From an uncultured Pseudoxanthomonas sp. (lineage in GTDB: Bacteria; Pseudomonadota; Gammaproteobacteria; Xanthomonadales; Xanthomonadaceae), in contig CALJUL010000116.1 of assembly GCA_937975725.1 (NCBI GenBank), positions 1 to 39,214 of the forward strand: DNA of 39,214 nt, given 5' to 3'. Made by a program: the position numbers and the translations under genes. The notes under the pieces were generated by a model. The model made no database searches, was not told the DNA's origin, and saw only the letters and a list, made by a program, of their open reading frames with translations. Shown here piece by piece: positions 32,743 through 39,214 of the stretch (position 1 is its first letter; every line of letters begins with the position of its first letter).

Positions 32743-34092
32743 ATGTCCCTGCAGAACCCCAAGGTGGGCTTCGTCAGCCTCGGCTGCCCGAAGGCCCTGG
32801 TCGATTCCGAACGCATCCTTACCCAGCTCCGCGTGGAGGGATACGACATCGTGCCGACCTACGACGCGGCGGACGTGGTGGTGGTGAACACCTGCGGCTT
32901 CATCGATTCCGCCGTGGCCGAGTCGCTGGACGCCATCGGCGAGGCGATGAACGAGAACGGCAAGGTCATCGTCACCGGCTGCCTGGGCAAGCGCCCCGAG
33001 CAGATCCGCGAGCAGTATCCCGACGTGCTGGCGATCAGTGGCCCGCAGGACTACCAGAGCGTGATGGAAGCGCTGCACGCGGCGCTGCCGCCGAAGCACG
33101 ATCCGTTCGTCGATCTCGTGCCGGACTACGGCATCAAGCTGACCCCACGCCACTACGCCTATCTCAAGATTTCCGAGGGCTGCAATCACCGCTGCAGCTT
33201 CTGCATCATCCCCTCGATGCGCGGCGACTTGGTTTCGCGCCCGGTCGACGACGTGCTGCGCGAAGCCGAGCGCCTGGTGCGCGGTGGGGTGAAGGAACTG
33301 CTGGTGGTGTCGCAGGACACCTCCGCCTACGGCGTGGATGTGAAGTACGCCGAGCGCGACTGGCGCGGCAAGGCGTACCAGACCCGCATGAAGGCGCTGT
33401 GCGAAGGGCTGGGCGAACTGGATGCCTGGGTGCGCCTGCACTACGTTTATCCGTATCCGCACGTCGACGACGTGGTGCCGCTGATGGCCGAAGGCAGGGT
33501 GCTGCCGTACCTGGACATCCCGTTCCAGCACGCCAGCCCGCGCATCCTCAAGCTGATGAAGCGGCCGGGCGCGGTGGACAAGACGCTGGAGCGGGTGAAG
33601 CGCTGGCGTTCGATCTGCCCGGACATCACCCTGCGTTCGACCTTCATCGTCGGTTTTCCTGGCGAGACCGAGCGGGAGTTCGAGGAACTGCTGGAATTCC
33701 TGGAGGAAGCGCAACTGGACCGCGTGGGCGCCTTCGCCTATTCGCCGGTCGAGGGCGCGGCGGCGAACCTGCTGCCGGACCCGGTGCCGGAGGAAGTGAA
33801 GCAGGAACGCCTGGCGCGGTTCATGGAGAAGCAGGCGGAAATCTCCGCCGCACGCCTGGAAGCGAAGATCGGCACCGTGCAGCAGTGCCTGGTGGACCTG
33901 ATCGAGGACGGCATCGCCGTCGCCCGCTCCAAGGCCGACGCCCCGGAGATCGACGGCCTGGTGCACATCCAGAACGGCGAGGAAGCCGGCCTGCGCGTGG
34001 GCCAGTTCGTCGACGTGGAGATCACCGAGAGCGACGAACACGACCTGTTCGGCGACGCCGTGGTCAAGGCCGGCGCCCTGCCGGTGCTCTGA
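32743..34092 (+). CDS. rimO: Ribosomal protein uS12 methylthiotransferase
   Basis: A 449-residue radical-SAM enzyme that methylthiolates an aspartate of ribosomal protein S12. The N-terminal MTTase domain has cluster cysteines Cys15, Cys51 and Cys80 (LGCPKALVDSE, NTCGFID, VTGC). The radical-SAM motif is CNHRCSFC (Cys147, 151, 154). A C-terminal TRAM domain (LEAKIGTVQQCLVD to the end) binds substrate. The SLGCPKALVDSE signature favours RimO over MiaB. It is convergent with greB, separated by the nested palindromic element. Confidence 0.96.
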   Translation: MSLQNPKVGFVSLGCPKALVDSERILTQLRVEGYDIVPTYDAADVVVVNTCGFIDSAVAESLDAIGEAMNENGKVIVTGCLGKRPEQIREQYPDVLAISGPQDYQSVMEALHAALPPKHDPFVDLVPDYGIKLTPRHYAYLKISEGCNHRCSFCIIPSMRGDLVSRPVDDVLREAERLVRGGVKELLVVSQDTSAYGVDVKYAERDWRGKAYQTRMKALCEGLGELDAWVRLHYVYPYPHVDDVVPLMAEGRVLPYLDIPFQHASPRILKLMKRPGAVDKTLERVKRWRSICPDITLRSTFIVGFPGETEREFEELLEFLEEAQLDRVGAFAYSPVEGAAANLLPDPVPEEVKQERLARFMEKQAEISAARLEAKIGTVQQCLVDLIEDGIAVARSKADAPEIDGLVHIQNGEEAGLRVGQFVDVEITESDEHDLFGDAVVKAGALPVL

Positions 34093-34108
34093 GCCGACCC
34101 TGTCTCTC

Positions 34109-34270
34109 CTGTAGGAGCGACGTAAGTCGCGACCCCGGCAAAACAAAGCCGTTGGACACGGATCAAGGCGGATGGCGCGGATCAAAGCCGATGCTTTATC
34201 CGCGGTCATCCGCCTTGATCCGTGTCTCCGCTTTTGTCGCGGTCACGGTCGGGGCTGAAGCCCCTCCTGC
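34109..34270. repeat. Composite nested palindromic element reaching into greB
   Basis: The outer left arm (34109-34134) starts CTGTAGGAGCGACGTAAGTC. The outer right arm (34247-34270, inverted) is the GCAGGAGGGG type, identical to the mutL arm. The inner inverted repeat (34155-34182 / 34198-34226) starts GACACGGATCAAGGCGGATG, the first 20 bases perfect, around a short loop. The two outer arms thus belong to different subtypes. The right arm encodes the tail of GreB. The architecture equals that of 11208-11373. Confidence 0.88.
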
Positions 34271-34773
34271 AAGGGCGCGTAGGTGACGTCGAGGATCGCG
34301 AAGGCGGTGCGGCCGCCGGGCAGGTCGACCTCGAACTCGTCGTCGATGCGCTTCTTCAGCAGTGCGCGGGCCAGCGGGGAGTCGATGCTGATCCAGCCGC
34401 GCGCGGCATCGGTCTCGTCCGGCCCGACGATGCGGTAGCGCGACACCTCGCCGCTGGCGAGGTTCTCCAGTTCGACGCTGGCGCCGAAGAACACGGCCTC
34501 CGGGTCGCCCGGCGCGGTGTCCACCACCCGCAGCACTTCCAGCCGCTTGCTGAGGTAGCGCACGCGGCGGTCGATCTCGCCGAGCTGCTTCTTGCGGTAG
34601 GTGTACTCGGCGTTCTCCGAGCGGTCGCCTTCGGCCGCCGCGGCGGCCAGTGCCTTGACCACTTCGGGACGCCGCACGCGCCACAGGTCGTCCAGTTCGG
34701 CCTTCAGCCGGTCGTGGCCTTCGCGGGTGATCAGGGCGGTGCTTTTTTCGCCCGGAGGGCGCCAGCGGGACAT
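34243..34773 (-). CDS. greB: Transcription elongation factor GreB with repeat-encoded tail
   Basis: A 176-residue factor that rescues backtracked RNA polymerase. The N-terminal coiled coil has LITREGHDRLKAELDDLWR and the tip DRSENAEYTYRKKQL with acidic residues; RRVRYLSKRLE and FGASVELEN follow, then the C-terminal domain GWISIDSPLARALLKK. Against E. coli GreB the protein should end near DVTYAP. Instead it runs on as LQEGLQPRP, encoded by a palindromic repeat arm, and stops at TGA just inside the element. ATG at 34773 is four bases after the upstream membrane-protein gene. Confidence 0.94.
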   Translation of the reverse strand: MSRWRPPGEKSTALITREGHDRLKAELDDLWRVRRPEVVKALAAAAAEGDRSENAEYTYRKKQLGEIDRRVRYLSKRLEVLRVVDTAPGDPEAVFFGASVELENLASGEVSRYRIVGPDETDAARGWISIDSPLARALLKKRIDDEFEVDLPGGRTAFAILDVTYAPLQEGLQPRP

Positions 34774-34777
34774 GATG

Positions 34778-35464
34778 CTATGTGTCGCTCGAATAGGCCG
34801 AAATCAACGACTCATCATAGATCATCACCCGGGGCCGCAAGCATGCGGCATTGAAGCGGACGACCATGCATCGGGAGGTGCTGCATTCGAGAAGCACGGC
34901 ATTGCCGATGAGCCTGCCATGCATCGCCACGACGGGAGGATTCTTTGCGCGGCATTTATGCCCGGCATGCTCGAGCACGTCTTCCGCATTCCTGGCGCCG
35001 GCAGCGTAGGCAAGATATGGAATCAGGAAAAGATAGAAGGGCAACACCATGGCAATCAGGGCGAGATAACCCAGCAGTCCCGTTTTCCCTATGCGCCCCG
35101 GTGTCTTGTGGTTCAAGTCGAGGGAGAACGCGAACCGATAGAGTCGGACTCTTGCCACTTTCCTTGTCTTCTGCAAGACCGCGGAGAACAGGGGGAAGAC
35201 CTCGGCGAGGAGAAAGAGAACGATGATGACCGCGACACTGACCAGGATCGCCAGCCCGGCCATGTTCAGGTCGATGCGCTCGGCCAGGCCGTTCACCATG
35301 AAAGCGATGAAATAGAAACTCAGGCCGGCGGCGTCGAGCGCCGATATCGAGAACGAGTGGAAGGATATTCCGAGTTTGTTGAGGTAGCCCAAGCGGAAGA
35401 GCCAGCCACAGGCGTACAGCAGCGGCGTGACGATCGCCATCGCCGCAAGACACCGCCGCAGCAT
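34778..35464 (-). CDS. Membrane protein of unknown function
   Basis: A 228-residue protein with about four hydrophobic helices: residues 6-24, 43-60, 68-92 and 130-156. An N-terminal motif GWLFRLGYLNKLGISFHSFS follows the first helix, a pattern I have seen in unnamed xanthomonad membrane proteins. A C-terminal soluble domain of about 70 residues contains four Cys (HKCRAKN, LLECSTSRCMVV, NAACLRP). No enzymatic motif is visible. It starts seven bases after the DUF853 ATPase gene and ends four bases before greB, so it sits within an operon. Its base composition looks less GC-rich than both neighbours, which suggests late acquisition. Confidence 0.75.
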   Translation of the reverse strand: MLRRCLAAMAIVTPLLYACGWLFRLGYLNKLGISFHSFSISALDAAGLSFYFIAFMVNGLAERIDLNMAGLAILVSVAVIIVLFLLAEVFPLFSAVLQKTRKVARVRLYRFAFSLDLNHKTPGRIGKTGLLGYLALIAMVLPFYLFLIPYLAYAAGARNAEDVLEHAGHKCRAKNPPVVAMHGRLIGNAVLLECSTSRCMVVRFNAACLRPRVMIYDESLISAYSSDT

Positions 35465-35471
35465 GGTGCCG

Positions 35472-36974
35472 TTACCGCTTGCCGCCGAAGATGCTGCCCA
35501 GGATGCCGCGCACGATCTGGTTGCCCAGCTTGGTGCCGATGGTGCGGGTGGTCTGCTTGGCCATGGTCTCGATCATGCCCTGGCGGCGCTTGGTGCCGAA
35601 CACGGCGTCCTTGACCGCCTGGCCGAAGCCGCCGGCGTCGGGATCGTCGCGTTCCTGCCGGGCGGGCGGGGCCTTGGCCGTCTCCAACGTGGTTTCCGCG
35701 CGCTTGGCCAGCATTTCCGCGGCGGATTCGCGGTCGATGCGGGTGTCGTAGCGGGTGCCGACCGGGCTGCCGGCGCGGACCTGACTGCGTTCGGCATCGC
35801 TGATGGCGCCCATCCGGCAGCGCGGCGGCGAGACGAGCGTCTGCTGCACCGGCGAGGGGATGCCCTTGTCCTGCAAGGTGGAGACCAGCGCTTCGCCGGT
35901 GCCCAGGGTGGAGATGGCCTGCGCCACGTCCAGCTTCGGGTTCGGCACGAAGGTCTGCGCGGCGGTCTTCACCGCCTTCTGGTCGCGCGGGGTGAAGGCG
36001 CGCAGCGCGTGCTGCACGCGGTTGCCCAACTGGCCCAGCACGTTGGCCGGCACGTCGTCGGGGAACTGCGAGCAGAAGTACACGCCCACGCCCTTGGAGC
36101 GGATCAGCCGCACCACCTGCTCGATGCGCTGCTGCAAGGCCGGCGGCGCGTCGTTGAACAGCAGGTGCGCCTCGTCGAACACGAACACCAGCTTGGGCTT
36201 GTCCAGGTCGCCGACTTCCGGCAGCGTCTCGAACAGCTCCGACAGCAGCCACAGCAGGAAGCTGGAATACAGGCGCGGCTTGAGGATCAACTGGTCGGCG
36301 GCCAGGATGCCGATCACGCCGCGGCCGTCGTGGTTGATGCGCATGATGTCGGCCAGCTCCAGCGCCGGCTCGCCGAAGAACATCTCCCCGCCTTCCTGCT
36401 CCAGCCGCAGCAGCGCGCGCTGGATGGCGCCGATGGACTGGGTGCTGACCAGGCCGTAGCTGGTGGAGATGTCCTTGCGCTCGTCGGCGACCAGGCCCAG
36501 CAGGGCGCGCAGGTCTTCCAGGTCGAGCAGCAGCAGGCCGCGGTCGTCGGCCAGCTTGAACACGATGTCGAGCACGCCGGCCTGGGTGTCGTTGAGTTCC
36601 AGGATGCGCGCCAGCAGGGTGGGGCCCATCTCGCTGACCGTGGTGCGGACCGGATGGCCGAGCTTGCCGTACAGGTCCCAGAACACCACCGGGCTGGCGC
36701 CCGGCGCGTAGTCGGCGATGCCGATGTCCTTCGCCCGCTGCAGTACCTTCTCGCTGCCGTCGCCGGCCACGGCCAGGCCGGCCACGTCGCCCTTCACGTC
36801 GGCCATGAACACGGGCACGCCGATCCGCGAGAAGCCTTCGGCCAGGGTCATCAGGGTGACCGTCTTGCCGGTGCCGGTGGCGCCGGCGACCAGGCCGTGG
36901 CGGTTGCCGAACTTCGGCTGCAGCGTGACGGCGATGTCGTCCGTGACGCCCTTGCCCAGCAGGATGGGTTCCAT
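35472..36974 (-). CDS. DUF853 / HerA-like ATPase (YjgR type)
   Basis: A 500-residue P-loop protein. Walker A is GATGTGKT (31-38), Walker B LVFVFDEAH (Asp267, Glu268), and a late arginine-containing segment RALRAFTPRDQKAV is in place. It matches the DUF853 family (E. coli YjgR), related to HerA/FtsK pumps; the biological role is unknown. The C-terminus (IETMAKQTTRTIGTKLGNQ) is basic and may contact membrane or nucleic acid. ATG at 36974 follows GAGG. It appears first in an operon with the membrane protein and greB, and is divergent from the lytic transglycosylase gene. Confidence 0.92.
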   Translation of the reverse strand: MEPILLGKGVTDDIAVTLQPKFGNRHGLVAGATGTGKTVTLMTLAEGFSRIGVPVFMADVKGDVAGLAVAGDGSEKVLQRAKDIGIADYAPGASPVVFWDLYGKLGHPVRTTVSEMGPTLLARILELNDTQAGVLDIVFKLADDRGLLLLDLEDLRALLGLVADERKDISTSYGLVSTQSIGAIQRALLRLEQEGGEMFFGEPALELADIMRINHDGRGVIGILAADQLILKPRLYSSFLLWLLSELFETLPEVGDLDKPKLVFVFDEAHLLFNDAPPALQQRIEQVVRLIRSKGVGVYFCSQFPDDVPANVLGQLGNRVQHALRAFTPRDQKAVKTAAQTFVPNPKLDVAQAISTLGTGEALVSTLQDKGIPSPVQQTLVSPPRCRMGAISDAERSQVRAGSPVGTRYDTRIDRESAAEMLAKRAETTLETAKAPPARQERDDPDAGGFGQAVKDAVFGTKRRQGMIETMAKQTTRTIGTKLGNQIVRGILGSIFGGKR

Positions 36975-37111
36975 GTGCTACCTCGCGTGGTGGTGCCGGG
37001 ATTCTAGCGGCTGGACCTGTCGGCGGGCACAACGGGCCATGACGCGCGTCCTTGCCCCTCGTGCCGGCGCGGGGCTACCCTCGCGCCTCGCAATCCTGAA
37101 AGTGCTCCCTG

Positions 37112-38683
37112 ATGCCGCTTGCCCTGCTGTCGCGTTGCTGGCCCCTGCTGGTCGGCCTGTCCCTGCTGCTGGTCTCACATCCCGCCGCCGCCCAGCGCGT
37201 CTCCGCCCGCGACAAGGCCGCGGTGGAAGCGCTGGAACAGCGCATGGCCGCGGCCGAGAAGCGCTACCGCGACGGCCTGACCCTGATCGCCAACAGCGAC
37301 CCGAAGGGCGCGGCCGAAAGCGATGCCGCGCTGGAGGACATGGAGGACGTGCTGGACGCCTGCCTCAACCAGCGCGGCTGCCAGGTGCATACCCTGCTGG
37401 CGGCGTACAAGCGCCTGCTCAAGTCCAACGCCGACAGCGGCAAGGACGAAGCGGCCGAGGACGACCTGGCGGTCGATCCGCTGGACGACGGCAGCGACCA
37501 CACCACGCCGGCGGCCGGCATCCCCGAGACCGCGCGCACCGCCGCGCTGCTGAACGACCAGCGCCACGCGTTCGACCGCATGGTGGAGTTCAACCCCGCG
37601 ATCCAGGCCGGCATCCGCCGCTGGCTGACCGACATGCGCCCGGCGCTGATCGACAGCTATGAGAACTACCAGAACATGCGCGCCGAGCTGTACCCCGGCT
37701 GGGAACGCAACGGCCTGCCCGAGGCGCTGCTGTTCGGCATCATGGCCAAGGAATCCAACGGCCGCGTGCATTCCACCTCGCGCGCCGGCGCGGCCGGCCC
37801 GATGCAGTTCATGTACGCCACCGGCAGCCGCTTCGGCCTGGGCCAGGACGGCACCGGCTTCGACACCCGCTACGACCCGTATGCCTCGGGGCAGGCCAGC
37901 GCCGCCTACATGAACGAGCGCATGCGCGAACTCAACAACAACATCGAACTGGCGCTGGCCGCCTACAACGGCGGCGAGGGCAGGGCGGCGCGCGTGTACC
38001 GGCAATACAGCGGGCTGGGCTTCTGGGACGACGTGGTCTACAGCCAGTTCCCCGGCGAGACGCGCGACTACGTGCCGATGGTGATCGCCGCGGCCTGGCT
38101 GTTCCTGCACCCGCGCCAGTACGGCCTGGAATTCCCCAAGGTGAACGTGCAGCCGGCGCCGCTGAAGCTGGCCCGCGACGCTTCCCTCTACGAGCTCACC
38201 ATCTGCCTGGGCAACGGCGACACCCGCGAGGGCTACATGCGCACCCTGCGCAACCTCAATCCACGCTACCGGCCCGAGGCATGGATTCCTGCCGGCACCG
38301 TGCTCAAGGCCAACGCCCGCATGGCCGCGTTGTACGCGCGCAACTGCGTGAGCGGCCCACGCGCCGAACTGGCCCGCACCCTGGTTTCCGCCGATCCGGC
38401 CGCGGCGATCCGCCGCGCGTCGCCGACCGGCAGCGTGGCGGTCGGCGACGTGACGCCGGTGGCCGGCGTGCCCACCACCGTGGCGACCGGCGAGCCCAAG
38501 CCCGCCGCGCCCAAGGCCAGGCAGGCCCGCGACTACCGCGTCGCCAAGGGCGACACGCTGGGCCGCATCGCGCAGCGCTTCCAGTGCGACATCAAGCAAC
38601 TGGCGCGCGCCAACGGCATCAAGGCGCCGGCGTACAGCGTGCGGCCGGGGCAGACGCTGAAGCTGGAGAGTTGCAAGAAGTAG
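37112..38683 (+). CDS. Lytic transglycosylase with LysM domain (MltD-like)
   Basis: A 523-residue exported peptidoglycan lyase. The signal peptide (LSLLLVSHPAAAQ) is followed by a helical, acidic region (about 30-190). The SLT catalytic domain has Glu214 in GIMAKESNGRVHS, SRAGAAGPMQFM and ALAAYNGGEGRAARV. After about 150 residues and an Ala/Pro linker, one LysM domain (YRVAKGDTLGRIAQRFQ to LKLESC) binds glycan. E. coli MltD carries two LysM modules. It would open the wall for growth or recycling. It is monocistronic by layout. Confidence 0.93.
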   Translation: MPLALLSRCWPLLVGLSLLLVSHPAAAQRVSARDKAAVEALEQRMAAAEKRYRDGLTLIANSDPKGAAESDAALEDMEDVLDACLNQRGCQVHTLLAAYKRLLKSNADSGKDEAAEDDLAVDPLDDGSDHTTPAAGIPETARTAALLNDQRHAFDRMVEFNPAIQAGIRRWLTDMRPALIDSYENYQNMRAELYPGWERNGLPEALLFGIMAKESNGRVHSTSRAGAAGPMQFMYATGSRFGLGQDGTGFDTRYDPYASGQASAAYMNERMRELNNNIELALAAYNGGEGRAARVYRQYSGLGFWDDVVYSQFPGETRDYVPMVIAAAWLFLHPRQYGLEFPKVNVQPAPLKLARDASLYELTICLGNGDTREGYMRTLRNLNPRYRPEAWIPAGTVLKANARMAALYARNCVSGPRAELARTLVSADPAAAIRRASPTGSVAVGDVTPVAGVPTTVATGEPKPAAPKARQARDYRVAKGDTLGRIAQRFQCDIKQLARANGIKAPAYSVRPGQTLKLESCKK

Positions 38684-38929
38684 GTGCGCGTCGGCGATTT
38701 GGCTGTCGCTTCGACGGTGTGCGGTCCAGGCTCTTTTGCCTGTGGGCAAGGAGGGCGGGGCAGCGAAGTCGATGAGCCTTGCTGTCCTTGGACCGGCCAT
38801 GGGCGTCATGGCGAGAACTGCTACGCATGTTCAATGAACATGGCGGGTTCGACCTTCCCGGTTTTGCTTTGCAGTGGGTTGGGTTGCTGCTCGACGCGTG
38901 GTGCTGCTTCGGATGTAAGAGTTCTGAAG

Positions 38930-38952
38930 CCCCTCTCCCTGCGGGAGAGGGG
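38930..38952. repeat. CCCCTCTCCC hairpin repeat
   Basis: A perfect 10-bp inverted repeat, CCCCTCTCCC-TGC-GGGAGAGGGG, followed by TTGGGGTGAGGGCGAACG. The whole string is a widely scattered intergenic repeat in proteobacterial genomes, often mistranslated as SPSPQPLSRRERG. Confidence 0.8.
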
Positions 38953-39147
38953 TTGGGGTGAGGGCGAACGAAGCCTACAAGGCTGGACTGGCCGCGAAGT
39001 GTCAGCGTCCGCATTGAGCTGTGGATGCTCACTCACGAATGACTTGCTGAGCCCAATGCGTTGGTGCGTGGGCTGCTTTGGCTTGCCCGCCATGGCCTGC
39101 CGGAAGGGTCTGCTTTGCGCTGGCATGGGGCCGCTCGCCGCGGGGGC

Positions 39148-39179
39148 GTTACTTTCTTTGCTTGTGCAAAGAAAGTAAC
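39148..39179. repeat. GTTACTTTCTTTGC palindromic repeat
   Basis: Perfect 14-bp arms GTTACTTTCTTTGC / GCAAAGAAAGTAAC around TTGT, followed by CAAAGAAAGCACACCCCC up to the window edge. I know this string as a recurrent intergenic repeat of xanthomonads. Its strikingly low GC contrasts with the surroundings. Confidence 0.8.
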
Positions 39180-39214
39180 CAAAGAAAGCACACCCCCGGC
39201 GGTCCGCCCGCCGC

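Larger units (their letters stand above)
38684..39214. other. Non-coding stretch with dispersed repeats
   Basis: The 531 bases after the transglycosylase contain no frame I trust. Short frames on both strands either run through the repeats (for example PHPNPSPAGRG-type peptides) or lack ribosome binding sites. Two palindromes (38930-38952 and 39148-39179) are listed separately. The remainder has lower GC than the coding regions and no recognisable motif. Confidence 0.6.

Noticed and set aside
31942..34209. 755-codon minus-strand frame spanning the dienelactone hydrolase and rimO
   Set aside because: Only the last 223 codons are real (DLH); the upstream part is antisense to rimO and meaningless.
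38619..39126. Minus-strand frames with PHPNPSPAGRG or SPSPQPLSRRERG
   Set aside because: These peptides are translations of the dispersed CCCCTCTCCC repeat, a known source of false genes.

Overview
The window is a high-GC gammaproteobacterial chromosome segment that I read as Xanthomonadaceae/Lysobacteraceae (Xanthomonas, Stenotrophomonas, Lysobacter, Pseudoxanthomonas or a relative). The reasons are the gene content and order, a nick-type MutL, GTAG-headed REP-like palindromes, a short soluble RnfB, and a TonB receptor paired with an S9 peptidase. Genus and species cannot be fixed by eye. Almost every base belongs to recognisable genes. I see no prophage, transposase, CRISPR array, toxin-antitoxin pair or defence island.

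Layout. (1) 1-5112: a minus-strand run gcvR, a 39-codon membrane protein, bcp and phoH (cut by the window edge), divergent from dapA and a BamC-like lipoprotein; this matches the E. coli bamC-dapA/gcvR-bcp neighbourhood. fdxA and a pirin follow. (2) 5342-11174: tRNA-Glu(CTC) divergent from pcnB-folK-panB-panC-panD-pgi, linking RNA polyadenylation, folate, pantothenate and glycolysis. (3) 11368-20186: queG divergent from nnr-tsaE-amiC-mutL, the conserved tRNA/cell-wall/repair cluster, then two exported-protein genes (DUF1684 and TraB/GumN). (4) 20215-22789: rnfB and metG. (5) 22906-29421: minus-strand accessory block of DUF2147, a Sel1-repeat protein, an S9 peptidase and a TonB-dependent receptor, probably for peptide capture and breakdown, lying between metG and apbC, which are neighbours in many relatives. 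(6) 29616-38683: apbC, dcd, HIT and dienelactone hydrolase, rimO, greB, an unknown membrane protein, a DUF853 ATPase, and a LysM lytic transglycosylase. (7) 38684-39214: non-coding sequence with two dispersed palindromes.

Most interesting signals. One family of GTAG/GCAG-headed palindromic repeats occurs as nested intergenic elements (11208-11373, 34109-34270), as in-frame doublets inside the linkers of MutL and MetG in the same reading frame, and at the 3' ends of queG and greB, where it supplies the stop codon or a nine-residue tail. A related core palindrome sits between panB and panC. Other points are an apparent ATT start for pcnB (E. coli pcnB also uses AUU), an unannotated 39-residue membrane protein translationally coupled to bcp, a perfect CRP/Clp palindrome at the TonB receptor promoter, -10 boxes 6-7 bases from the ATG of four genes (leaderless mRNAs), and an Asp-to-Ala change in the ATPase motif of ApbC. 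I did not find a convincing new multi-gene system. The repeat family that writes itself into proteins is the best candidate for something under-described.
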